Below, one piece after another: positions 1 to 12,500 of a stretch of DNA of 64,000 nucleotides (position 1 is the stretch's first letter; every line of letters begins with the position of its first letter). This stretch comes from Galeruca laticollis (taxonomy: Eukaryota; Arthropoda; Insecta; Coleoptera; Chrysomelidae), in contig OY998175.1 in the NCBI GenBank assembly GCA_963921935.1, forward strand, positions 265,353,709 through 265,417,708, given 5' to 3'. Both the position numbers and the translations under genes were made by a program. The notes beneath the pieces are model-generated. The model worked only from the letters and a program-made list of their open reading frames with translations. It did no database searches and was not told the DNA's origin.

Positions 1-400
1 TAAACGGTTTTGGAGTTGGTGGAAGTGATCCAAACGTTACAGAGAGCCAGAAACAGTTGCAAACGTTTTAGGAGACCGTCTTATATCCGAATCTGTCGAA
101 ACCCAAAGACCTGTCATTTTGACAGATTTCCAGTTTTTTCGCGGAGAAGACCATTTTTTTAGTGTACCGAGGCCGCTGATCACCGTAACTTGAGGGAAAC
201 CCGTTTTTGAGGTGGTGAAATAGATCCCGTAACTTTAGAGGTCCGAAACACACCGCAAACACTTCAGGACATCGTATTATACCCGAATCCGTCGAAATCC
301 GCTCACCTGTCATCCTGACAGGTTACCAGCTTCGGCTCAACCGAGGACCAACTCCACTGTGCGACCCCTTGTTTAATAGGTTATTGGGTACGTAGAACCG
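1..400 (+). repeat. Two diverged tandem units of about 195 bp in the leader of the Gypsy-like element
   Basis: Two imperfect copies lie head to tail. Shared landmarks are TTTGGAGTTGGTGG (near 9) with TTTGAGGTGGTG (near 207), GAATCTGTCGAAA (89) with GAATCCGTCGAAA (285), and CCTGTCATTTTGACAG with CCTGTCATCCTGACAG, which is itself a small palindrome. The spacing is about 196 bp. The units precede the gag-like ORF, so they are probably 5' untranslated or LTR-derived sequence of that element. The window starts inside the element, so a 5' LTR cannot be seen. Confidence 0.6.
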
Positions 401-520
401 ATTCGCACCGTTTGTTAATCGATTAGAGTCACCCGTTTAGAGATACGAGCAATTGGTAAGGGAAAAGTAGGTTTCTGACCGTTGAGCAAGGTAGCTATAC
501 CGCTTCCGATTATTAGTAAA

Positions 521-1777
521 ATGGCTGCAAAGGTTTTGGTACCCGCTAACACTCCGGACGAAGTAACTGCCACCCAGAACCCGCTTCCGAGAAAAGAACC
601 GACTGACACCCGTGTTGGATGGGTATACCTCCTAGGAAAGGAGGAACTAGACGTAGAACTAGCCAAATTTAGGCTAGAAGTCACCGGAACCGTAGATGAT
701 AAGATACGCCGCCTCTCCAAGTTCATCAGTGAAGGCCGCGCCTCCCCGTCGCCGACCGCCACAATGCCGTTTGTATTTTACGCCACATCAGGAGCAACCA
801 CATCTACCGCCGCATTACCGACCGCCAGCGTAACCAGTGCAGAAGAACTGGCGACAACAAATGTGTTCAATGGTACACTGGCAGGAATCCAACCCACGCC
901 AGGATCAATTTCAGGACCAATGATGTCGCCATTAAGAACCAAGGATTTGAGAATAAGCTTCAATGGATCAGGAGACCCCGCTGCTTTCCTCGAAAGGCTT
1001 GAGGAGATTTGTGAGTCACAAGCCATCTCTCTCGACAGGCTCCTGCAAGCTATGCCCAAGCTTTTACATGGAATGCCAGCACTGTAGCTCCGGAACAACC
1101 GCAAATACTGGTCTAACTGGCAAGAGTTCTGCACCGCCTTCCGAGATTTTTTCTCTCCGGTCAATTATCATGTCGACTTAGAGGTAGCCATCAGTAGACG
1201 AACTCACCGGTTGCAAGAGAGTAACGCCACATATATCACAGATATGCAAACCCTCATCCGCCGCCATGGAAGTATCACCCCGGAGCAGGAATTGAATTGG
1301 CTGTACCGGAATCTCCACCCGGAGTTTCGCCGTCAGATTCGCAGGACGGACTTCTCGCAGGATTTTGCCAAAGCCGCCCGGGGTTACGAACTTTTGCCCT
1401 CCGAGATTGAGCAGTCTCGTAGACAAAGCGACCGCACCAATTCGTATCCAGCCCGGCATCCAACGCAGTATGTACGTAATCAGGAATACCTAGCCGCTTC
1501 TGTCTTCACACCATGTCGCTCTCAGCCGCGCCCGGCTGCAGCGTTCGGATCAGCGACCGTTAGTGCAACCCATCAAGGAGCCGCGATTCCAACTCGGCTC
1601 ACTGGACGCCGTTTTGACCCAAATGATACAGTAACCGTTACAAACTCCAACAGACAACCAACGGGCAGAAACCAAGAATGTTGGCGATGTGGCCAGACCG
1701 AACATTTCCGCAGTCAATGTCGAGGACCTCCCAGGATTCTCTGCTCAAGATGTAAGAGGGGCGGAGTTATGTCCTGA
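521..1777 (+). pseudogene. Gag of a Gypsy-like LTR retroelement, frameshifted
   Basis: A structural Gag-type polyprotein is split over two frames. The first runs from the ATG at 521 to a stop at 1087. The second continues from about 1090 to 1777. The N-terminus holds a SAP-like helix-turn-helix (LGKEELDVELAKFRLEVTG), a feature seen in several insect retroelement Gags. The middle is rich in Pro, Ser and Thr. The second frame holds a capsid-like region and then a CCHC zinc knuckle, CWRCGQTEHFRSQC (C-x2-C-x4-H-x4-C), at about 1680-1721, followed by the start of a possible second knuckle (CSRC). The knuckle and the aspartic protease downstream identify it as retroelement Gag. The frameshift near 1085 and the stop at 1777 make it non-functional. 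This stretch is more GC-rich than the rest of the window, consistent with a separate origin. Confidence 0.75.
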
Positions 1778-2010
1778 AACTGTCCGTGTCCACGGCCAGG
1801 GCGATGCAGCAACCCGAGGCCCGCGCAGCAAAGTCTTCAAAACGCCTCACATGCCTCTACGTCATCTGAACTAGGGAGCCGCTCAGATAGGATACATGAT
1901 AGCGTCCCCCGCGAAGTTCGAGCTACTATACGACCGCCGAGAAGCCTCCCCAAGAAATCGTACGCACCGTCACTCCTCCCGATGACCCCTGCAATGGAGT
2001 CTCATCTTGG

Positions 2011-2421
2011 TTGGATCGTCGCCCTTATCTTTCGGTTGTAGTGCCTGGAGACACCGCAGAAGCCTTGATAGATACCGGAGCAGTGATATCTTACATAGGA
2101 GACAGACTAGCCAGACTATGGGATGCGCTAGGAGTACCAAAAGCTCCGATACCGACGAGTTCCGCCAGTATGGCTAATGGAGAAACCGTCATCGTATCCG
2201 ACGCATATCTCGTGAAGATACAGATTGGGGAGGAGCATTTCACCGAAACTTTTGTACATCTTTATGGACTATCATCCGACATGGTACTAGGAATGGAAAT
2301 ATTACGGAAACGAAGATTTAGTCTGGACTTAGGAAGTGGACAAATCATGGTGAACCACCAACCCGTGACAAGGGAGACTCGGCCCATACCGTGCTTTCCC
2401 ATTGGGCTCACTGAAGTATGA
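2011..2421 (+). pseudogene. Retropepsin-like aspartic protease fragment of the Gypsy-like element
   Basis: This open segment carries the retropepsin signature ALIDTGA at about 2065-2085. Next come a flap-like region (SMANGETV) and the second conserved block DMVLGMEIL near 2278, typical of Ty3/Gypsy proteases that mature Gag-Pol. It lies downstream of the Gag zinc knuckle, as expected for Gag-PR order. It ends at a stop near 2421. Almost all of the reverse transcriptase, RNase H and integrase core that should follow is absent: only about 270 bp separate it from the integrase C-terminus. The protease motif is intact, but the element as a whole is defective. Confidence 0.8.
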
Positions 2422-2688
2422 CCACCGCTGACTCCTACCGAAGACGAAGGAGATCGTCTACACAGATTTCTACAGAGGGAACTACCGTTAGTTGAGGATA
2501 TTCGAAGGGTAACACAGTTGGTCGAGCACAGGATCCGTCTTAAATACTGACCCAATAAAGCAACGTTATCGCCCTCAGAGCTACCGAAGAGAACTAGAAG
2601 TTCCCAAGGCCATATACCACACTGCATCTCCAGTTGAAAAGGGAAGCGTAAATGCCAGCCAAGAGGAACCCACACAGCATACCGACAG

Positions 2689-3006
2689 ATGCTCCGGTTA
2701 AAAGATTCATTCGAGATGGTACGGGTAGATAAAGCCAAGGCATTCACCGCTCAGAGTCATCATCACCACCTCCGGCGCCGATATTGGCGTTGCCATGTAG
2801 GTGATAAAGTCATGAAACGCGAGCACCACCTGTCCTCAGCAGACCGAGGATTCGCCGCGAAACGTGCACCCAAATATTCCGGCCTCTATACTGTGACCCA
2901 TGTCCTCTCGCCGGTGGTATACAACCTCAAAAGCCGAACAGGCAAACGACTCCATCGGATTCATGTCAAAGATCTTCGACCAGCACATACTTCCGATAAA
3001 CACTAG
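2689..3006 (+). pseudogene. Integrase C-terminal fragment of the Gypsy-like element
   Basis: The protein ends in the usual C-terminal tail of a Gypsy integrase: VGDKVMKREHHLSS, then FAAKRAPKYSGLYTV, then LKSRTGKRLHRIHVKDLRP. This matches the small beta-barrel (GPY/F-like) region that ends Pol in many Ty3/Gypsy elements. The catalytic D,D-35-E core is missing. A large internal deletion therefore joined sequence just past the protease (about 2460) to the end of integrase, giving a non-autonomous remnant. Confidence 0.7.
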
Positions 3007-4930
3007 GTAAGAACTAATCGTTTCCTTCCAGCGATGGCAAGCTGATGCCTCGACCGGACGGCAAAATAAAACTGGTAGCCTCTGGCGGGACCGCTTTGCG
3101 AGTATGGTTGCCGCGCCCAGGCAGCAATTAGCCCTGACCCATGAGCCCTCGGGCTGTAGTATAGTTGTTATTTCTTTTCGAATCTTATCCTTCCGTTAGT
3201 TTATTTGTTTTCATTTTTATAGACATATACTAGAATTGTTAACGTTTTTTATTTAGAACCCTATCCGTTAGTTAAATTACGTCCGAACCTCATTTAAGAC
3301 AATCCGTTGTAATAGTCATTTGTTTGATATTTCTCCGCCGGACCGTTTGTTTGGTTAGAATACTGATATGCGTTGACCTTTCAGGAATCTCGAAGCCATA
3401 GAAGGAGAGTGCTAGGATGGATCCGACTCCCGAAATCAAGACATCCGTAGACAACGTCATCGCTGACCTTCTGGAGGCCATGAAGGATAGCCAAGACAGC
3501 GGATGTCAGCATCTCTTCAAGACGCGTCTTCACTAGAAGTCGGAAGCCCCACCCCCTTCCGACATCAACCAAAGAACGTAGAAGAATTAAACTTTATTTT
3601 CCTTTTGAGTTTCATATTTTCAATTCCAAAAGTTTGTGATAAGTGTACATACCCCCAATAAAAGTGTTTGGCCCCAAAAGGAGTAGGCGCCTAGTCGATT
3701 TTTTGTTTTGGGATATTTTCCGTAAAAGATAGTTCAGGGGAAGTTTAAAAAAAATATATAGGCATACATTTTTTCCCCGAAGTGGAAAGGGTGTGTAACG
3801 AAGTTACATCTTCAAAGACCAGGCAAAAGCACAATCTTCCGTATAATATTAAATAAAGCGTTCGAACACTGTATTTCTCCGTCTGTATAATAACATCGGT
3901 ACAATATAATATCATTTCTCTGACCTGCACCGACAGTCGGCGACACTTACTTCTTCGCAACGTATCCTCAACAAGCCATACCACATAGCAGAACGATTCT
4001 CAGAGTCGGCAGTCTATCCGTAGACTCGAAAGCTTGCCCGCATACGCAGGTGAGAATTAAATCAAAAAGACATCATTGTGCTCACAAACCCGGTCTCTTT
4101 CAGAAAGCCGATACCGATAGATAGTGATTGATCGATCAACCGAGATGAGTATAATTTAATTTTATACCTTAGGGTATATGGTTCTCGCCCGTATAATCCG
4201 ATGAGGTCAAGTAAAGGGAGACCGTGTCCGCTACTAGAAAGTTGAGTACTCACATCCTAGTAGCGGCCGTGTTTGGGCCTTCCGCCATCCGATCAAGGGA
4301 AATCGTAGACCGCTACTAGAAAGTTGAGAAATCACATCCTAGTAGTGGCCGTCGCGACTCCGGGATTTCAATATCGACGAAACCGAGTGCCGTATCCCCG
4401 AAAATAGAGCTTTGACTGTCCTAGAGGGTCGCTTGCAATCCGTATTATTTCTGCATGGCACACCCCCGCTTCCGCTAACCGCACCCCCCACCCCCCCCCC
4501 CCACCATTTTTGCTTACGCTTGCATAGCTTTGTTGTACTTACCGTGTACTAGTGCTTTTGTCCCGCCTACTTTAATTAGAGGACGAGCCATTCAGTTTAA
4601 TTGATTAACTTTTCCGCTCTTTGTGTAATAAAGACTATTTGTATATAAGTAACTTTTGGTTTCTCTTCTCTCCAACTCCAACTAACACTAAACCTCCGCA
4701 AATAGGTGAGAACGTTAAGCAGCTAATACCCAGGTTACGAACCCGGCGAGGCAAGTAAAATCTGCCCGACCAGCCGCAACACTCTTGCCACCACCATAAG
4801 TGACCCCTGGAGTATTTTAATTTAATAAGTAACGACGCAAGAGCGTTACAATATTGCCATTTTGTACGAATGTTTGTATTAGTTTAATTCCTGTGCTTGG
4901 AGCTATTAATAATCATTGGAGTATGATCAC
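3007..4930 (+). other. Non-coding 3' region of the Gypsy-like element, possible LTR
   Basis: No coding signal was found. A candidate LTR could start at TGTAGTATAG (about 3154) and end near GCGTTACA (about 4849), because the segment contains TGTGTAATAAAGAC near 4621 followed by TTTCTCTTCTCTCC, which resembles a polyadenylation/R region. The partner LTR lies outside the window, so this is inference. A run of C around 4480-4503 and two small hairpins (4228-4348) are the other visible structures. Confidence 0.35.
4228..4348. repeat. Tandem pair of small hairpins
   Basis: Two hairpins 82 bp apart share the stem CCGCTACTAG. The first, 4228-4266, closes with CTAGTAGCGG, a perfect 10-bp stem. The second, 4310-4348, closes with CTAGTAGTGG, which has one G-T pair. 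The loops are nearly identical (AAAGTTGAG..CACATC). They probably belong to the untranslated or LTR part of the Gypsy-like element. Their function is unknown. Confidence 0.7.
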
Positions 4931-4938
4931 TATTATAA

Positions 4939-5984
4939 ATGAAAGATAAAATTTCACAAGTTAGTACGGTTAGTGAATTTGGGCTACAAAAGGTAAGGTC
5001 TAAAGCTGCCGTCTCCCCTGTGCAGGGGTTAAGCCTAGTGCCTTCCCCAGTGTATATAAGACAAAGTCTGCAGACATCTGTAGTTGATGTTAGCAGTTTG
5101 CCTTTGTTGGAAGTTATTTTGCATCCCCATTCGGTGTTGTAGCAATTGAAATGTCCAATAATGATACGGGGAGATGTTGTTTGAGAAAAGAGATCTTTTA
5201 CTTCTTGACTTGAAATTTCTTAATTGGGAGGGGGGTATGTAAACATTGCAAATAGAAATTTTTCGTTCTAGATTTATAGAGACTGTTACAGCTTCTAAAT
5301 TTGTTTTTAGAGGTATTTCGTTGACATCAGCGTCCTTTTTTATGTAAATTGCCACTCCTCCACTAGCTGTCTTTGCGATCAACCTGTTTTTATAGAAAAC
5401 TGAATAAGTTTTTAGTTATCAGTAAAATTTGTTAAGTGTAGTCCTATAATGAAAGGGTTATATTGACTTATTAAATGTTGTAGCATAGGTAACTGCGAGT
5501 GGAACCCGTTCAGGTTCCACTGAAGAATGTAGGTTGGCGAGAGTAGGGTGAGACCTAACTGTTTCAGTTTATTTACCAAGACATTATGGGGTATAGATGG
5601 ACAAACATTTGATAAGAACAATCTTCGATATGTAGTAACAAGTCTACAACCATCAAGTATAGAGTTACCGATTTCAATAGATTTATGTTTATTCATAAAA
5701 GTGTTAACTGCTTGTTTGTTTATTAGATATATACATATTCTACCATTGGAGATTCTTGAGCAAAAAATAATAGATTTTGGACCAATCAGATATCCCAGTG
5801 CATATATGTAATCCTGGAGAAACAATCCATCAATTGTTGGAAACACAATCGCTTGCTCCTTGCTGGGAAATGTTTGTTGAGGAAGAGCGGATGCAAAAGA
5901 TGTACTTTGAGACTGTAGGTGATTTGTAACTGTACTTTGAGAGGGGCCACTGTAGTCAGAAACCCAGTCAGAGGCTGTATTCAT
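4939..5984 (-). pseudogene. Jockey-like LINE fragment: ORF1 fused to endonuclease by deletion
   Basis: Read on the minus strand, the open frame starting at 5984 encodes a Jockey-type ORF1 C-terminal segment (QAIVFPTIDG, GPKSIIFCSRISNGRICIYL, LSNVCPSIPHNVLVNKLKQLG). At about 5535 it passes directly into the start of an APE-type endonuclease (LQWNLNGFHSQLPMLQHLI). A second open segment, 5382-5035, carries the middle of the endonuclease (ASGGVAIYIKKD, NLEAVTVSINL, ICNVYIPP), and further endonuclease-like sequence runs to about 4939. The ORF1-ORF2 join is a deletion. Reverse transcriptase is absent, so this is a dead fragment. Confidence 0.75.
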
Positions 5985-6396
5985 GTTTGCACTAATAAAT
6001 TTTTTGTGGGAGATTTCATACGTTCTGAGGACGGATCTGTCTGCTTGTATATTTTGGATATATAATCAGTAAAAAACTGGTTTTTGTCTATTAGGGTGAG
6101 CTAATTACGTTTGTTTAACTTGTGTTAATTTGCGAAAAGGGAAAAGTGCATGCAACTTACAGATGGTCACCTCTGTGTACGCACTAATAATGTTCACTCA
6201 TTATTATTTTTGTTCACATAAATATTGTATGTAATATATTGATTAATTATCAATTCTCCCCTTCGTCAACCACAAATTTCTGAACATGCTAAATATTACT
6301 TCTTCTACTGTTACAATTTAAAATATATATGCCGTATGACTCACGTTAAAGAGATTAGAAAGGAAAAGAGGTAAAAGTACCTATTCTTCAAATATT
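5985..6396. other. Spacer between LINE fragment and P450 3' end
   Basis: AT-rich sequence with no supported gene, RNA or repeat. It contains the region just past the P450 poly(A) signal. Confidence 0.5.
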
Positions 6397-6402
6397 TTTA
6401 TT
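6397..6402 (-). terminator. Candidate poly(A) signal of the CYP307 gene
   Basis: The minus strand reads AATAAA here, about 160 bp past the P450 stop codon. That is a normal 3' UTR length for an insect mRNA. No cDNA is available to confirm the cleavage site. Confidence 0.5.
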
Positions 6403-6558
6403 AAAAAATAGATTCTGTATAAACTTTAAACATATTCAACAAGTATTCTCAGTGTTAAGTTACCATAAATAAACTTTCTATAATACATAAAGTACCAGTC
6501 CTCTGAATTTCATATAATTCGCCGAAAAAATCAAAATAAATGAATTTAGTTTGAAAAA

Positions 6559-9500
6559 TCATCTTGAGACAAACTTGAATTTAAAAGTATCTTTTTTAAG
6601 CGCTAGTGAACCAACAGGAACTTTATAAATTTCATTTTCTACTGATTTAACCGTGAAATGCTGCAAAAATGTTCCAACTACTCCAAATGATATTAATTGA
6701 ACCATCCTATAACCTAAACAGCTCCTTCTTCCTCCTCCAAATGGTAAAAAGTATTCAGGTTTGAATATACTGCCATTCTTTATGAATCTTTCGGGCATGA
6801 ATTTCTTGGGAGATTCCCATAATTCTTCGGACATATTAAGTTCGTAGTTATTCAAGAATAGAACGGACCCTTTTTTAATCCTATAGCCTGTAATGAATAG
6901 AAAACAAGGTTAAGTATACATTTCACGATATAGAACACGTAGTACAAAATATAGCTTGTGGTAATGAGGACTCAGCTCATAATAAATAAGCCATATGCGA
7001 TAAAGCTTAGAAAAGATAAATGATCTACATGTGGCACTCACCGTTGATCGAACTATCTTTGTTAGCTACTCTTGGCACGATTGGTGATGCTATGAGTCTA
7101 ATAGCTTCAAATATGACTGCTTCAGTGTACGGCATGCAGTTTCGGTCCCCAATTGTAACATTTCTATCACGGCCAATATTTTGATCGATCTCTTCTTGTA
7201 TTTTCATTTGAACTTCTGGCTCATTGACTAAAAATCCAAAAACTTTCATCAAAAAATTACCAACGGCTGAATGTCCACCAATAATATCTTCCAGGGCAAA
7301 CAAAGCAGTATCCCAACCAAAGTCAGCTCCATCTGATTTGACGTATTTTATTAAACTTTCCACATAGTCAGTAGAATCTGAACTCGTGTTGAACTCCTCA
7401 TATCGCTGTCCTATGATTTCATTTTCAACGAAAGATCTTATTTCGTTTGTAATGATTCTCATTCTGTTCAAATTTTTCTCTAGGAGTGGATTTAAAAGTG
7501 GTAGAAAATCAGCAGCGTACCCCTGGTTAACTTCATAAAATATCTCATCAAAGTTTTCTACAGTCCGTACAAATTTTTCATCTTCAATATCAAACTTCTT
7601 TGAACAAAAATGACTTAAAAATATATTTGCACAATTTTTCAATATTACTGGTTTGAAGTCAGTGGTAGCATCGGGTGTAATTTGGGATATCATGTTCTCA
7701 GTTTCAGTAGCTATGAGTTTCTCGAGACTGAAGAAGTTGTTTGTGAATGATCTTGGAAAAGTATGAGTTTTCAGCATATCTCTTCTCGCTTTTTGAATAT
7801 CTGACCAATCACAGAAGGCCAAAGCTGCAACAAAAATTCTTTATCAATATAATTATATATTATTTACTGAGAATGCGATATGATATTTTTCCTACTCCTG
7901 TTTTATAATACACTTCTGATGCAGATTTTCATTGCGATAAAGATGTTCAAGCCAATAGAATAAAGTAAGTTTTTAATAAAGTGACAATTGATTTGACTTG
8001 ACAACTGTCAATTTTGATTCTCAAAAGTACCTATATCTAAAATTAATTAACAGTTTACTTGGATTAATTACAAAAGAAAATTAAGCAATTATCGATATGG
8101 ATACACTATTCAATTACCAAATCTTTCAAACATAAAACTTTTTTGACATATCAAAATATCCCAAGTTTCATGCTTCAATGAAACGTAGTTAATGGTATAG
8201 TTTCTTATCAAAAATTGAAATTATTCATTTGTATAATAGCCAAATGGATATAGAAAAATCAGCAAATATCGTTTGTATTTCATTGCTGCTGTCCGAAAAA
8301 TTGAAGAAGAGGTATGTAGCAACGTATCAATACTTCAAGAAATGATGCCAAACAAGAACTGCAGTTTCAGAAACCGAGTTTTTGACGTACTTTCACGAAA
8401 AATTTGCGGTATTAAAATCTCCATCAAGCTTATGGTGTGAATATTCCATGATGAAGTCCACCCTTTCCATAGAGAAACACAGATATTTCCAAGTATTGTA
8501 ATTTTCGAGCACTTGAAAGAGAAGAAATGACGGGAACAAACCCAAAAAATCTAATGTATTTGACAGGGAAGATGTTAGCTTGACGTTGTTGATGAAATTG
8601 AAGATTCAAGGTATCTCCTATGTTTGTCGTAGGAAGCGAATATAGGGTGTTTCTTAAGTAAACTAGATACACTTTATACAGTGTGGAACAGCCAAATGGA
8701 ATGGGTAATAAATAAATGGGGGCGTGTTCGGAAAAACGCTTGAATGCTTCGATTTCTTTAACAAAAAATTTTTAAATAGCCAATACCAACTTTTTTTAAA
8801 TGCAAGACCCTGTATATTTTTCAATTTTTGGATTATTCAGAAAATTTTCTCCATATTTCATCTACTATGTCTTATACCTATCTTCAATTGTTTCGGAAAT
8901 ATTAAACGTTTTTCTATTTATTGCAAAAATTAAAATTAGCAAAATAAAATAATTTGATTACAGAAATTCGCTACAACACACTCAATACCAATTTCCCGTT
9001 TATGTCTTTTTAATGAGAAAGTAGGTAAGAAGCATTTAAGCGTGACTTTTTTCTCATATGAGATAAAAAAGCTATACCTAAATAGTTTTGTTTACATTTG
9101 TTTAAAACGCCTAATCTTAGCAAAATTGTTATCTGACTGCATGACAGTAGTTGTCAGTGTTATAGTCGTTTGCATTTCCTTTACTGAATATCTGGAACAA
9201 TCGTTCATTTAACAGAAATCCACAAAATGGCAATTCAACAGATGATTGGTTATGGAAATAACACACGGACACAAATGGAAGTTGCTCGCTTATTTCATGA
9301 AAAATTTCCAAAATAACCGCGTAATACTCAAGAGGCAATTAGTAAAATAGAGGCCAAATTTCTCGAGCACAGACACGTGAGGCAGAAAAAAACAGCTCCC
9401 AATGCAATAACCAATGATACCAAACTGGATATTATGCCTGAGGAAAACTCATATACTTCTAGTCGACAAGCAGCCCCAATGTTCGATATTAGCAATTCAT

Positions 9501-12500
9501 CAATTATTCGAATATCAAAAGAAATGAAATTGCATCCCAATAAAATAATAGCAGCTTAGGAGCTCATGGAAGACGATTTTGATAGGAGAATGCATTTTTG
9601 TGATGGCAGTGCTGGATAAAATGGTGATCCAATTAGAACATGTATTTCAATGAGCGTACCTTAAGACTACACGATCATTCTAATCGTCAAAATTGCCGCT
9701 ATTGGTCTAGGGAAAATACTAACTGGATAATAATGATAATAATGATAATAATAATAACGTTTATTCGTAAATAAAGAAGAACATAAGCAACATCCTGAAA
9801 AGCTTAATGTTTGGGGAGAAATTGTTGGCGATCATATCACAGGTCTATTTTTCATTGGTGGCAATTTGAATGGTGATAATTATTCAGCACACTCCAAAAT
9901 AATGTCGTGCCAACATTAGCGAACTTATATCCCGATCCAACAAACCCAAAAGTACCAGCGAATATGATATGGTTTCAGCAATATGGAGCTCCGCCTCATT
10001 ACCAAATGAATGTCCGGCAGTACCTCAATCGATTATTTCCAAATTGGTGGATATGGAGACGAGGATCGATGGAATAGCCAGCACGATCTCCTGATCTGAC
10101 ACCATTAGAATTTTACGAATGAGGATATATCAAGAGTATTGTATACAAAACTAAACCTCTCCACCTACATGACTTAAGAAGACGAATAACGCTGGAGATT
10201 AGATCGGTCACGCCTGAGATATTGAGTAATGTTAGAAGCAATTTTTGTTTCGGATTAGGATGTTACCAAGAGGTTCTTGGCGAGCATTTTGAACATCTTC
10301 CACATTGAGATGTGTTTTTTTGTTACATTATCAAGAAATACATAATATTACTCTTATTATTTTATAAGTGAGTTTTATTAATGTTAATGTTTGCAATAAA
10401 TCGGAAAACATTTAATAATTCCGAAACAGTTGTAGAAGAATAAAAAATTGGAAAATATACAGGGTGTTGCATTTAAAAAAAGAAAGTAGGTATTGGCCAC
10501 TGTTACATGACACACCCTGTATAAAAACAAAAGTTTTTGTTAAAAAAATGCGCAACCAAAAATTCCTATCGACGTGACCTAGCGTTCTTCCGAACACGCC
10601 CTCATTTATTTATTACCGAATTTGTTTAATTTGGCTGTTACCCACTGTATGTGGCATAAATTATTACCACCCAAGGGTTGACTTAGAACTCGTCGTCGAT
10701 ACCCTTTTGGCAATTTTTACTTACACCCTTCAAAACACTAAATGGGTTGATTACAATATAGGGAGAAGGAAAAATAAGTAAAATCAAATATTTCTTTTTT
10801 CTACGAGTATTGTAAAATTTCTATATCCCGAAGAAGTTTTTGATTATGGAATAGCTTCATTCTAGCACTAGTGCAATAATATTCATTCTCGATCTTGTTA
10901 TGGAATGAATACTTGAGGCGCCCTCTAAACATCACGGTTAATTTTACAGAAAAAGAAAACAGGAGTGTTCCGTTTTTGTACACCTGCTGCTTTACGCAGA
11001 GTAGAAATAGATGAAAAATACCAAAATACATAAAAAAGCCTCTAAACTATACGTAAATAGAATGACTGATATGGTTGTTGAATATCAATTGTTAGAACCA
11101 GAAGTGCAGAATAAGTGTACTTTATGACACTTTTTAATAAAAAAAGAAGAAAAAAGACTATCTATTAGCAACAATTGTCAACTGTCAAAATTGTCTATTT
11201 TTTTAAATTTTAAATTCAAATTCATATTACTTCATGAAAAGTGAGTAAATTGATATAATTTTATTTCAATATTAGCTATTACATGGCTTCATTCCTTTTT
11301 AGTGTCTGATACCAACTGACTAAGTTATTAGGACCCATAAGAAATAAACTTGTTCGGATTGTGAATAACAACCGAGTGAACCAGATTAACTACGAATTGA
11401 TTTTTTTCTCTTCTTAATTAATTCTTTCTAGTATTGCCGATTCTAGCCTAGTTCAAATTAAAGCTGCCAGATTAATTTTCAAATGAACGTTTTTGATGAT
11501 TTCGAGTAACTCGAAGACCAAGAGATACAATAATAGTAGAGTTTGTAAACGTGACGCATTGACCATGTTCAAAGATGGAATAAGCGAGAATCTTTACACC
11601 GTTTTCGATACAATTACAGCAATTATTTAAAAATATTTATATAAAATATGAAATACTGATTTCAGTGCTGTCAAGCAAGTGGCAGCTAACCTATGATCTA
11701 TTTTGCTACCTACAAGGCTACCGCGAAACATAATAATTGTTTATCCTTGTGATATCCTTGGTTTATCCCTTATCATTGTGCATCAAACTATCTTTCTCTA
11801 CACATATTATCAAGTCAGTTATTGTAATTTCATTGCAGCCAACGTTGAAATAGTCATTTTTGTTATGTTAATCCAACGAATAATAAATCAATGGTTAAAG
11901 TCAATTTGAAAGACATTTACATTTCATTTGTTGAATAATACCTCCCAATAATAGTAATTTATGCAACAAGTGCATAAAGTGGTACTTTTTTTCACGAATG
12001 GAAAAAGTTGACGGCAATTCCATGAGTGAAAAAAGACACTTCATGCACATGTTGCATACATTATTTTTTCTACAGCCCTATACAAAAAAATAAAATTCAA
12101 ATATAAATTTGGGATATTTTAATTAGGCTCCTTCGGTAAATTACAATTATACGTATTCCAAGTTTCATGAAAGTCCATCCTCGATGCCCAGCCAAGATTC
12201 ATTGTGTAAGCTCATGGCAAGCGTGAAATAAAGTTAACGTTATGGCACTTTTTTAACGCTTTTTTACTTCTTTTTACTCTAACCATAAACAACCACTTTA
12301 AGCGCTGCGAACCGATGAAATACAAGATACTTTAAAGATAGGGCGTAGAAAAATATATTTTACTGTCATTTTATTCGCAGTTGAAAAGACCGGGCCTAAC
12401 AGTAACAATCTAGTATAATAATAATTTTTCAGATCGCTATGATTATCGGAATTATGGGAGCCTGTAGAAAAAATGAATTCTTATCAATGAAAATACAGGA

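Larger units (their letters stand above)
1..4930 (+). mobile_element. Gypsy/Ty3-like LTR retrotransposon remnant, internally deleted
   Basis: The order is leader repeats, Gag, protease, integrase tail and a long non-coding 3' region, all on the plus strand. The RT, RNase H and integrase core are gone. The 3' boundary is set only by the appearance of an unrelated LINE at about 4939. No 5' LTR is visible because the element runs off the left edge, so an LTR pair could not be used to fix the ends. Confidence 0.65.

Noticed and set aside
4681..4780. GGTTACGAACCCGGCG, looking like a tRNA B box
   Set aside because: No matching A box at the right distance and no cloverleaf could be drawn. It lies in the probable LTR of the Gypsy-like element.
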